Position numbers and translations under genes: made by a program. A DNA stretch of 12,395 bases from JANLSE01 sp038214135 (GTDB lineage: Bacteria; Chloroflexota; Chloroflexia; Chloroflexales; Roseiflexaceae): positions 1-12,395 of the forward strand of contig JBBQSD010000160.1 in NCBI GenBank assembly GCA_038214135.1, given 5' to 3'. Below are positions 5,270-12,395 of the stretch, in pieces. Every line of letters begins with the position of its first letter. The stretch's first letter is position 1. The notes beneath the pieces are model-generated. The model worked only from the letters and a program-made list of their open reading frames with translations. It searched no databases and was not told the DNA's origin.

Positions 5270-8200
5270 CTATGATTGCCGCCCGACCACTCGACGAACC
5301 ATTCCACGCAGCCGATGGCCAAGGCCATCGGCTGCCTCTGCCACAGGCTGGGTGATCAATTGTTCCTGCTGCTGCTGATAGACTACCGCAAGCTGATCGA
5401 GCGCCTGGTTGCGGAGCATAGCTGGATTGAGTTTCACACCAGTCTGCTTTTCGGCTTTTGCCATAGCCTCGACAGCCAGAAGCGAGTGGCCGCCCAGATC
5501 AAAGAAATTATCGTGAATTCCAATGCGTGTGGTGCCAAGCAGTTCACCCCAGATCGCCACCAGCGCACGCTCCATCTCGGTTGTTGGTGGCGTAATACTG
5601 CGCTCCTCGCCCGATCGTTCGGGCGCAGGCAGGGCGGCGCGATCAACCTTGCCATTGGGTGTGCGTGGGATGGCAGGCAGCACGACAAACAGTGCTGGCA
5701 GCATATATTCCGGCAAACGCCCGCGCAGATGCCGCCGCAACTCGCTTGATCCAGGTGCGTTCGCACTGGCAGATGTGAGATAGGCGACCAGCCGCCGCCC
5801 ACCCGCTGGAGCCGCACGGTCGATCACCACCGCGGTGCTGATTGAGGGATGTTCAGTCAGCACCGCCTCGATCTCACCAAGCTCAATTCGGAAACCGCGA
5901 ATCTTGACCTGATGATCGGTGCGGCCAAGCACCTCCAGGATGCCATCTGGCCGGAAGCGCGCCAGATCGCCGGTTCGATACATGCGCCCTGCTAAATCGG
6001 TTCGGAATGGATCGGCAATAAAGCGTTCCGCAGTCAATTCTGCCCGATTGAGATACCCGCGTGCTACACCATCACCGCCAATAAATAGTTCACCGGCCAC
6101 TCCAGCCGGCTGGGGCTGAAGCTGTGGGTTGAGCACATACACCTGGGTGTTACCAATAGGTCGCCCGATTGGCACTGGTCCATCGACCGCTAGCACAGGC
6201 TGGATTGTTGACCACACGGTCGTCTCGGTTGGGCCATACATATTCCATAGTTCAATGCCAAGCTCAAGTAGTGTACTGGCGAGATCGGGCGGGAGCGGCT
6301 CACCGCCGCACAGCGCACGCATCTGCCGAACGGGCTGCCAATTCGCGCTCAGAAGCAACTGCCATGTTGCTGGTGTGCCCTGCAACACGGATGCGCCGCT
6401 TGCGTTGAGGGCGCTGGCGAGTTCAATGCCATCGCTGGCCGTCTCGCGGCTTACCAACACGATGCGCGCACCAATGGTGAGCGGCAGGAAGATCTCAAGC
6501 ACAGCAATATCAAACGAGAGCGTTGTCACCGCCAATAGCACATCATCGGTTGCCAAGCCAGGATGCTCACGCATTGTGTCGAGGAAGTTCACTACTGCGC
6601 GATGTGGAAGTTGAACACCCTTTGGTCGGCCTGTTGATCCAGATGTATAGATCACATAGGCCAGGTGTTCGGGTGTGACGTCGCTCACTGGTGGATCGGA
6701 TGGGTAGCTGGCGAGTGCCTCTTGATCAGCATCGATCAACACATGCTGTGCAGAACTGGTTGGTGCGCTATCGGCCAGCGATGCCTGTGTGATCAGCACT
6801 GGTGCGGACGAGTCAGCCAGCATATAGCTGAGCCGTTCGCGTGGGAAGGATGGATCGAGTGGCAGGTATGCGCCGCCCGCCTTCAGCACGCCGAATAGCG
6901 CAACCAGCATATCGAGCGAGCGCTCAAGATAGATTCCAACCAGCATATTAGAGCTAACGCCAAGTCCGCGCAGGTGATGGGCAAGCTGATTTGAACGCTG
7001 ATCGAGTTCGGCGTAGCTCAACGATTGATCATCGAACGTCGCTGCGATCTGCGTTGGTGTTCGTGCTGCCTGCGCTGCAAACATATCATGGATGCATAGA
7101 TCGGCTGGGTAGCTTCGCACAGTGGCGTTCCACGTCTCCAGCACCATGCGGCGCTCTTCTACGCCAAGCAGCGGCAGTACACCAATTGGCGTTGCTGGAG
7201 CCGCTACTGCACCTGTCAGCAGTGCGTGCATATGGGTAGCTAGCCGGGCAATCGTCGGCTCGGTGAAAATATCGGTGCTATAGCGGAACAGAATGTGGAT
7301 CGTGTGATCTGAGTCAAGCACATCGAGTACAAGATCGAATTGGGTGGTATCCTGTTCGATTGGGTAGCCTTCCATTGGCAGTTTATTGTTCTGATCGGCA
7401 GATCCAGTGACAGATGCCGCTTCGGAACCGATACCAAGGCGCTGTGCCTTGCGCAGATTGAGCATGGTTTCGATGATCGCCGAACGGCCTGTTGTCCGTG
7501 GAGGCCGCAGTTCTTCGACAAGCAGCGCGAATGGATAATCCTGATGGCTAATCGCATCATGCACCGTCTGTCGCACCGAGGCCAGCAGATCGTGGAAGCT
7601 CATCTGGCCCATCATTTTGGTACGTAGTGCAACAGTGTTGATAAAGTAGCCGACGGTGGCCTGAAAATCGCTGTGGTTTCGGCCAACTACCGGCGTCCCA
7701 ACAATGATATCCTCCTGGCCACTATAGCGATGGAGCAATGCCTGATAGCCAGCCAGCAAGACGACAAACATGGTGGTACGCTCAGCCTGGGCCAATTGGC
7801 GCAATTGCTGCGTCAGATTTGGGCCAAGATCGAGTGTGAATGTGGTGCCCTGGAATGACTGGTTGGATGTGCGTGGACGATCAATTGGCAGATTGAGGAG
7901 TGGGAGTTCGCCATTAAGTTGCTGATGCCAGTAGGTGCGCAGGCGTTGGCCATCCGGCGAGGTAAGTAACTGTTCCTGCCAGTGGACATGATCGCTCGAC
8001 TGGGTGCGCACTGGTGGTAGGGCTGCTACCACGCCACCAGACTCACTATCGTAGAGGGCGCGCAGTTCGTTCATCAGCACGCCGACAGACCAGCCATCTG
8101 TGATGATATGGTGCATTGCCAGCAACAGCACATGATCGTTGGCATGCACCGAGAAGAGCACGACGCGCAGGAGCGAGCTGTTCTCTAGATCAAACGGCTG

Positions 8201-8590
8201 CATGGATGCACTCGTCACCTCGTTCAGCAGTGTCTCCTCGTCCCATCCAGTCGCATCGAGCTGCTCGAAGCATGGATCGGTATAGCCATGCACCCGCTGA
8301 ACGAGGCCAGCATCAGTTACGGCGAAACTGGTGCGTAGTGCCGCATGGCGATCAATCAGTGTCTGGAGCGCACGCTCAAATGCGGCGCTATCGATACGCG
8401 CATGAATGCGAACCGCAAACGTAATTCCATAGACCGGGCTGTCCGGCACAGTCTGCTGAATAAACCATAGTGCCCGCTGCCCATAGCTCAATGGATGTTC
8501 AGCTACCGTTGCACGAGCCTTATCGCGCAGCATCTGCTTCAGCAGTACACGCTGCTCATTGCGCTTGATTTGTTCGGCAGAGCTTGTCAT
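5270..8590 (-). CDS. Single-module NRPS, C-A-PCP, predicted glycine-activating
   Basis: 1106 residues. A short basic N-terminal helix (about 5-26) precedes the condensation domain (about 33-460), which opens with LSYGQRALWF and has an intact HHIITDG (160-166). Its opening resembles hybrid C domains that accept acyl chains from a PKS ACP. The adenylation domain (about 500-985) has all core motifs: SYAELDQRSNQL, YTSGSTGRPKG (648-658), YGPTETT (785-791), GELFIGGDGVARGY, YRTGDLARF, GRTDHQVKIRGFR and NGKVDR with K981. By alignment to GrsA, pocket residues are D694 I695 L698 Q737 L760 G762 M784 V792 W793 K981, close to the DILQLGLIWK glycine code. The PCP has LGGHSL with S1036. No thioesterase, reductase or epimerase follows; only about 35 residues of tail remain, containing a DNA palindrome. 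The start ATG has AGGAA five bases upstream. It adenylates an amino acid, loads the PCP and condenses it with the incoming acyl chain in the cytoplasm. Confidence 0.95.
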   Translation of the reverse strand: MTSSAEQIKRNEQRVLLKQMLRDKARATVAEHPLSYGQRALWFIQQTVPDSPVYGITFAVRIHARIDSAAFERALQTLIDRHAALRTSFAVTDAGLVQRVHGYTDPCFEQLDATGWDEETLLNEVTSASMQPFDLENSSLLRVVLFSVHANDHVLLLAMHHIITDGWSVGVLMNELRALYDSESGGVVAALPPVRTQSSDHVHWQEQLLTSPDGQRLRTYWHQQLNGELPLLNLPIDRPRTSNQSFQGTTFTLDLGPNLTQQLRQLAQAERTTMFVVLLAGYQALLHRYSGQEDIIVGTPVVGRNHSDFQATVGYFINTVALRTKMMGQMSFHDLLASVRQTVHDAISHQDYPFALLVEELRPPRTTGRSAIIETMLNLRKAQRLGIGSEAASVTGSADQNNKLPMEGYPIEQDTTQFDLVLDVLDSDHTIHILFRYSTDIFTEPTIARLATHMHALLTGAVAAPATPIGVLPLLGVEERRMVLETWNATVRSYPADLCIHDMFAAQAARTPTQIAATFDDQSLSYAELDQRSNQLAHHLRGLGVSSNMLVGIYLERSLDMLVALFGVLKAGGAYLPLDPSFPRERLSYMLADSSAPVLITQASLADSAPTSSAQHVLIDADQEALASYPSDPPVSDVTPEHLAYVIYTSGSTGRPKGVQLPHRAVVNFLDTMREHPGLATDDVLLAVTTLSFDIAVLEIFLPLTIGARIVLVSRETASDGIELASALNASGASVLQGTPATWQLLLSANWQPVRQMRALCGGEPLPPDLASTLLELGIELWNMYGPTETTVWSTIQPVLAVDGPVPIGRPIGNTQVYVLNPQLQPQPAGVAGELFIGGDGVARGYLNRAELTAERFIADPFRTDLAGRMYRTGDLARFRPDGILEVLGRTDHQVKIRGFRIELGEIEAVLTEHPSISTAVVIDRAAPAGGRRLVAYLTSASANAPGSSELRRHLRGRLPEYMLPALFVVLPAIPRTPNGKVDRAALPAPERSGEERSITPPTTEMERALVAIWGELLGTTRIGIHDNFFDLGGHSLLAVEAMAKAEKQTGVKLNPAMLRNQALDQLAVVYQQQQEQLITQPVAEAADGLGHRLRGMVRRVVGRQS
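5308..5335. repeat. Perfect 13-bp palindrome inside the 3' end of the NRPS gene
   Basis: GCAGCCGATGGCC (5308-5320) and GGCCATCGGCTGC (5323-5335) are exact reverse complements separated by AA. The element lies in frame, encoding roughly the ADGLGHRL stretch of the tail beyond the PCP, about 36 bases before the stop codon. It is not one of the conserved NRPS motifs. Together with two intergenic palindromes it gives three hairpins within about 130 bases. Confidence 0.7.
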
Positions 8591-8600
8591 CGGTATTCCT
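8591..8600 (-). promoter_or_regulatory. Ribosome binding site of the NRPS gene
   Basis: On the minus strand AGGAA (plus-strand 8596-8600) lies five bases before the ATG at 8590. The gap to the SGNH gene stop is only 20 bases, so both genes are most likely on one transcript and this site fixes the NRPS start. Confidence 0.55.
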
Positions 8601-8610
8601 TATCTATTGG

Positions 8611-9723
8611 TTATGGTGTTGTTCGGATTCCCGCGATGCGAAGAATTTCGTCATCGCTAAAGAGCGGCATGGTTGTTCCATACACGGCATTCAGCTCCTC
8701 GATATATGTATTCGCCATTACTGCCGCCAGAACCGTTCCGGGATGCACATATGCATCATCGAGCAGCCCGTGGTGCGGCTCATTTCCGCGTGTGTTCAGA
8801 TCGATCTGCTCGCCACCGATGACGAGAACGTTATTTGGCGTTACAAGCTGGTTGAGCTTGTTCTTGAATGCCGCATTAAAATCGAAGAAGGTTGCACCCT
8901 CCTCCACAGCGATCTGCATCAGGCGCTGGTTGAGCTGTGCATGTGCATCAACGATTCGTTGCCTTCCAACTGGATCAGGAGCATTGATAAGCATCTCAGG
9001 AACAATATTGTGGGTAACATAATCCTGTGTCGCAGCCAGAAGCACACGGACATTGCCAGCAGACTTCACGGTGCGAATGGCCTGCCGTATATTTGCTACC
9101 CGGCCATCGATCCAGGTCTGCTGCTCGGCTGGCGAAATGGTGCCATCATATATTTTCACCAGAATGCCACTATAGTAGAAATCGTTGATGCCAATCTGGA
9201 TCAGAACGTTTGAGATCTTGCCCTGACGCACCTGCTCGGCTACACCAGTATGCTGGCCAGTTGCAATCATATCATCGGTTGTAGCACCACTACGCGCCCA
9301 GTTGTACTCATAGCCACTTCGGCGTGGTTCAGCATGTGTGCCCCATGGCCCAGCATCGATATTCCGATAGCGTACCAGCAGTTCCACCCAGTTGAATGTT
9401 GTGGCATTATACTCGGCACCACGCGGATTATCGGCCTGGTATTCATCCTGGGTGCTGTCGCCAATAATCGCTACCCCGCCAAGCTTCGATACGGGCATAA
9501 TCGTTGGGCCAATTGGTATTGTAGCGGTGCTGCCTGGCGGAAGGGTTGCCATTGGTGTTGTCGATGTTGGGTTTGGCGATACATCAGTTTGCCGCAGCAC
9601 TGGCAGAAACAGGCAGTAGCGCTCAGCGATGCAGAATGGCCCCGCACCGATGGCAACGCCGAGGCCGATAGTTGCCCCTGCAAGCACAAGCAGTACGGTT
9701 ATGCGCGCTACCCAGTGTCTCAT
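8611..9723 (-). CDS. Membrane-anchored SGNH/GDSL hydrolase
   Basis: From the ATG at 9723 the protein has 370 residues. A basic start (MRHWVAR) leads into a hydrophobic helix (about 7-28), a probable signal anchor or uncleaved signal peptide. A Pro/Thr/Ser-rich linker (about 45-80) follows, then the catalytic domain. Block I is VAIIGDST (nucleophile S90), block II is NWARSGATTDD (glycine in SGAT), block III is QIGINDF (N181), and block V is DDAYVHPG with H327 and D322/D323; D-to-H spacing is slightly longer than the usual DxxH. SGNH enzymes hydrolyse esters: lipase, acyl-esterase, deacetylase or thioesterase. The catalytic part should face outside the cytoplasm. Start choice: the ATG at 9723 has GGGAG ten bases upstream, whereas ATG 9768 and TTG 9780 lack a Shine-Dalgarno sequence and would add a charged extension before the anchor. 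It lies between PKS and NRPS with short gaps, so it belongs to the operon, but its substrate is unknown. Confidence 0.85.
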   Translation of the reverse strand: MRHWVARITVLLVLAGATIGLGVAIGAGPFCIAERYCLFLPVLRQTDVSPNPTSTTPMATLPPGSTATIPIGPTIMPVSKLGGVAIIGDSTQDEYQADNPRGAEYNATTFNWVELLVRYRNIDAGPWGTHAEPRRSGYEYNWARSGATTDDMIATGQHTGVAEQVRQGKISNVLIQIGINDFYYSGILVKIYDGTISPAEQQTWIDGRVANIRQAIRTVKSAGNVRVLLAATQDYVTHNIVPEMLINAPDPVGRQRIVDAHAQLNQRLMQIAVEEGATFFDFNAAFKNKLNQLVTPNNVLVIGGEQIDLNTRGNEPHHGLLDDAYVHPGTVLAAVMANTYIEELNAVYGTTMPLFSDDEILRIAGIRTTP

Positions 9724-9799
9724 ATGGTGATGGCTCCCACGTAGAACCCCTTTGTGTCCCGGCGACATGCCCGGTGACAATAATCATTACCCGTGTATC

Positions 9800-12395
9800 T
9801 TACTCGATGATCTCTTGCTCAGCCTGTAATGAATTCAACAGTGCAGCGACCTCATCATCAGAGAGTTGGTCGATCTGCGCCAGCAGTTGGTCGGGTGTGC
9901 GCTGCTCGATACTCACTGCCGGTGTCACATCGCGCTTCGATGTGCTTGTAGAGTAGCCTGCGATCTGAGCGGCAAGCTCCAGAATTGGTAGACCCTCCAG
10001 GTAAGTCGTTACCGACAGGCTCACACCAACATCGCGCTCGACGCGGTTCTTCAACTCAACGGCCATCAGCGAATCCATGCCCAGATCGCCGATTGGCTGC
10101 GATGGAGTGGGAACTTCTGGCAGTGCCAGCACCTGCATCACCGCCTGTTGCAGGTAGCCAATAATCAGCGGCTCCTGCTCGTGTGGCGCAGCGGCCTCAA
10201 GCTGTTCGCGCAGATTGATAATCGCGGGCGCATCGCTGCGATGGCGCGATGCCTGTTGCGCCGCAAGTTCTGCAAATAGTGGCGGCGGTGGCTGATCAGC
10301 TGGGAGCTGCGCGAGGAGTGTCGGCCAATCGATCGGCAGCAGCGCAACCTGGGTAGCACCAGCACGAAGCAATGCACCAAGCGCCTGCGTTCCCACAGCA
10401 GGGCTGATTGAACGCATGCCACGGCTGCTCAGGCGGCGTTGTTCACGCTCATCCAGATTTGCCGCCATGCCAACCTCGGCCCAGGCACCCCAGTTGATGC
10501 TCAGAGCTGGTAGCCCTTCGGCATGGCGGCGCTGCGCCAGCGCATCCAGGAAGGTATTGGCAGATGCGTAGTTGGCCTGCCCAGCCGATCCAAGCAATGC
10601 CGAGGCCGATGAGAACAGCACGAAGAAATCGAGTGGCAGCGTGCGAGTGGCCTGATGTAACAGCCATGCGCCATTCACCTTCGGTGCCAGAACGGGCGTG
10701 AAGCGCTCCCAGCTTTGCTGCGCCAACATGCCATCGTCGAGCACACCGGCAGCATGGATGACGCCGTGTAGCGGCAGCCCAGTCAGCGCAATCGCGGCCA
10801 GGATCTCGCTCACATCGCTAGCACTGGCAATATCGCCTTGGAGCACAAGCACATCCGCACCGTCTTGGCGCAGTTGATCGATGGCGCTACCAGCCTCTGG
10901 CGATGGCGTACGCCGGCCAACCAGTGCAAGATGTCGTGCGCCCTGTGCCACTAGCCAGCGGGCAACTTGCAAGCCCAGCCCACCGAGCCCACCGGTGATC
11001 AGATAACAGCCATCCTCCCGTATAAGTTGTGGACGCATGGCCTGGCTGTTGTGGCTGATCACAACCTTACCAATATGGCGGGCCTGGGCCATGAAGCGGA
11101 AGGCATCGCTGATCTGCTCGATTGGGAAGGCCTGAAATGGCAGTGTCTGCAGATCGTCTGTTGCGATTGCGTCAACGACAGTCTGAAGGGCCTGATGGAT
11201 CTGATCGGGTGCGCCTTGCAGAAAGTCCGAGAGATCATATGGGTAGTAGCTGGCCGCCGGGCGCAGCATCGCAACCTGTTCGTGCGACCAGATGCCGCGT
11301 TTGCCGATCTCAAGAAACCGGCCTTGGGGCGCTAGCACAGCAAAGCTGCGGTCGATAAACTCATCGGCCAGGGCATTCAGCACAATATCCACGCCAGCGC
11401 CAGCCGTATCGGCCAGAATCTGGTCGGCGAAATCGAGCGTGCGTGAGCTATAGATATGGCGAACGCCAAGTGACTCGATGAAGCGGCGCTTTTCGGCACT
11501 ACCAACGGTTGCGAACACCTCAGCCCCAGCCTGCTGGGCAAGCCAGACTGCCGCCATGCCCACTCCACCGGCTGCGGCATGGATCAGCACACGCTCGCCG
11601 GGCTTGAGTTGCGCCAGGTGGTGCAGGCCAAAATGGGCGGTCAGATAGGCGATTGGCAGCGTCGCTGCCTCGGCAAAGGTCAGCTTCTCGGGAACCTTCA
11701 CCACCATATCGTCACGGGTAATTACATAGCTATTGAATGCCAGTGGTGCGATACCAACCACCCGATCACCCGGTTGCAAGCTATGCACTCCAGCACCAAC
11801 AGCGCTGACGATCCCGGCGCATTCGAGTCCTGGCGGGCCTGGATCTCCTGGGTACATGCCAAGCACATTCAGCACATCGCGGAAGTTCAGACCTGTCGCC
11901 CGTACCTCGATTTCCAGCTCGCCAGCCTGTAGTGTACGCCGCTTGAGTGCTGTAAAGGCCAGATTCTCAAGCGAGCCACGCCCGTGTAGATCGAGTTGGT
12001 ATGGCTGACCATCAGGTAGTGCAGATGGCGCAGTATAGTTCGTCAGGCGCGCCACATAGCGCCGCCCAGCGCGTAGGGCGATCTGGTTCTCGCTTGGCAC
12101 TGCCAGGAGTTCGGCGGCTAGGTCTTCATCAGCCATGCGCGTGCTCGCATCGAAATCGATACATGTGCAGCTCAGTCGCGGCTGTTCACTGGAAATCACC
12201 CGCCCCATACCCCATAATGCAGCCTGCAATGGTGCAGTTGGCTCGCCATCAATGGATTGCGCGCCACGGGTGATCAATAAGAGCCGTGCGTTCAGTTCCT
12301 CGCGTGTGGCGAGCGCCTGGGCCAGGTGCAGGGCCCCGCGCAGAACGTGAGCTTGCCCATCCTGCAATTCGTCCAACGTAGATGGGCGATCTGGC
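9800..12395 (-). CDS. Modular type I polyketide synthase, C-terminal part (KRs-ER-KR-ACP)
   Basis: The frame is open through the right edge (last full codon ends at 12394), so the N-terminal KS, AT and any DH lie outside. Numbering from base 12376: residues 10-115 are the structural half of the split ketoreductase (QAALWGMGRVISSEQP). The enoylreductase (about 125-440) has LNFRDVLNVLGMYPG and the NADPH loop HAAAGGVGMAA (266-276). The catalytic KR (about 450-690) has TGGLGGLG (461-468), K566, S590, Y603 and N607, with LDD at 546-548, a mark of B-type (D-hydroxyl) ketoreductases. The ACP (about 735-808) has GMDSL with S769. An acidic tail (about 825-858, LLAQIDQLSDDEVAALL) resembles C-terminal docking helices. 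It performs the last polyketide extension with ketone and enoyl reduction, then hands the chain to the NRPS. The next cistron is the SGNH gene, about 76 bases on. Confidence 0.95.
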   Translation of the reverse strand, partial: PDRPSTLDELQDGQAHVLRGALHLAQALATREELNARLLLITRGAQSIDGEPTAPLQAALWGMGRVISSEQPRLSCTCIDFDASTRMADEDLAAELLAVPSENQIALRAGRRYVARLTNYTAPSALPDGQPYQLDLHGRGSLENLAFTALKRRTLQAGELEIEVRATGLNFRDVLNVLGMYPGDPGPPGLECAGIVSAVGAGVHSLQPGDRVVGIAPLAFNSYVITRDDMVVKVPEKLTFAEAATLPIAYLTAHFGLHHLAQLKPGERVLIHAAAGGVGMAAVWLAQQAGAEVFATVGSAEKRRFIESLGVRHIYSSRTLDFADQILADTAGAGVDIVLNALADEFIDRSFAVLAPQGRFLEIGKRGIWSHEQVAMLRPAASYYPYDLSDFLQGAPDQIHQALQTVVDAIATDDLQTLPFQAFPIEQISDAFRFMAQARHIGKVVISHNSQAMRPQLIREDGCYLITGGLGGLGLQVARWLVAQGARHLALVGRRTPSPEAGSAIDQLRQDGADVLVLQGDIASASDVSEILAAIALTGLPLHGVIHAAGVLDDGMLAQQSWERFTPVLAPKVNGAWLLHQATRTLPLDFFVLFSSASALLGSAGQANYASANTFLDALAQRRHAEGLPALSINWGAWAEVGMAANLDEREQRRLSSRGMRSISPAVGTQALGALLRAGATQVALLPIDWPTLLAQLPADQPPPPLFAELAAQQASRHRSDAPAIINLREQLEAAAPHEQEPLIIGYLQQAVMQVLALPEVPTPSQPIGDLGMDSLMAVELKNRVERDVGVSLSVTTYLEGLPILELAAQIAGYSTSTSKRDVTPAVSIEQRTPDQLLAQIDQLSDDEVAALLNSLQAEQEIIE

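Noticed and set aside
5276..6614. Plus-strand open frames of about 150-160 codons opposite the NRPS A and PCP domains
   Set aside because: Shadow frames of a strongly conserved adenylation domain; no family resemblance and low-complexity Ser/Arg-rich translations.
8495..9213. Long plus-strand open frames (up to about 209 codons) opposite the SGNH gene
   Set aside because: They lie antisense to a gene with clear SGNH motifs, have Cys/Ile/Ser-rich composition unlike a folded protein, and show no recognisable domain or ribosome binding site.
9724..9780. N-terminal extension of the SGNH protein from TTG 9780 or ATG 9768
   Set aside because: No Shine-Dalgarno sequence precedes either codon, and the extension would put a His/Gly/Pro-rich segment before the signal anchor; the ATG at 9723 has GGGAG upstream.
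12374..12376. TTG as the start of the PKS gene
   Set aside because: The frame continues without a stop to the right edge, and the protein would begin in the middle of a split ketoreductase domain.
1..12395. CRISPR arrays, tRNA/rRNA genes, IS elements, phage or integrase genes
   Set aside because: No regularly spaced repeats, RNA gene signatures, transposase motifs or terminal inverted repeats were seen while reading both strands.

Overview
The window shows the downstream part of a bacterial hybrid polyketide/non-ribosomal-peptide gene cluster, all on the minus strand, next to an unrelated housekeeping-type gene pair on the plus strand. No rRNA, tRNA, CRISPR array, transposase or integrase is visible. 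The host cannot be named from sequence alone. A filamentous or gliding, secondary-metabolite-rich bacterium fits. Chloroflexota (Herpetosiphon or Chloroflexus relatives) is my leading guess, from the LFLPVLR-type motif behind a membrane anchor in the SGNH protein and the short GC-rich palindromes between genes. Myxobacteria and cyanobacteria are not excluded.

Layout, left to right. Positions 1-1287 (+): the 3' end of a DJ-1/PfpI (Hsp31-like) gene, then a bestrophin-type channel gene sharing an ATGA junction with it. Positions 1311-2456 (-): a family 2 glycosyltransferase with a C-terminal membrane helix, converging on the bestrophin gene. Positions 2457-2655: an AT-rich spacer with no gene. 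It carries a plausible minus-strand promoter, a 14-bp tandem repeat and a leader hairpin, and probably marks the edge of the biosynthetic cluster. Positions 2656-12395 (-): the biosynthetic run, transcribed right to left.

In transcription order the run is: (1) the C-terminal part of a modular type I PKS (end of a split KR, ER, KR, ACP, acidic tail), entering from beyond the right edge; (2) a membrane-anchored SGNH/GDSL hydrolase; (3) a single-module NRPS (C-A-PCP) whose A-domain specificity residues read as a glycine-type code; (4) an alpha/beta-hydrolase-fold protein with arginine where the nucleophile should be; (5) a second alpha/beta hydrolase with cysteine at the nucleophile position; (6) an Sfp-type 4'-phosphopantetheinyl transferase. 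Genes 4-6 overlap or abut, which suggests translational coupling.

Inferred working model: the PKS makes an acyl chain whose last unit is ketoreduced and enoyl-reduced. The chain passes to the NRPS condensation domain and is joined to an amino acid, probably glycine. The PPTase arms the ACP and PCP. No thioesterase, reductase or other release domain follows the PCP, so release must occur in trans or spontaneously. The cysteine alpha/beta hydrolase is the best candidate visible here, perhaps with its non-catalytic partner. The membrane-anchored SGNH enzyme would act outside the cytoplasm, for example on an exported ester or acylated precursor. The hydrolase pair, the embedded exported hydrolase and the cluster of three perfect palindromes at the NRPS/hydrolase junction are the most unusual elements.
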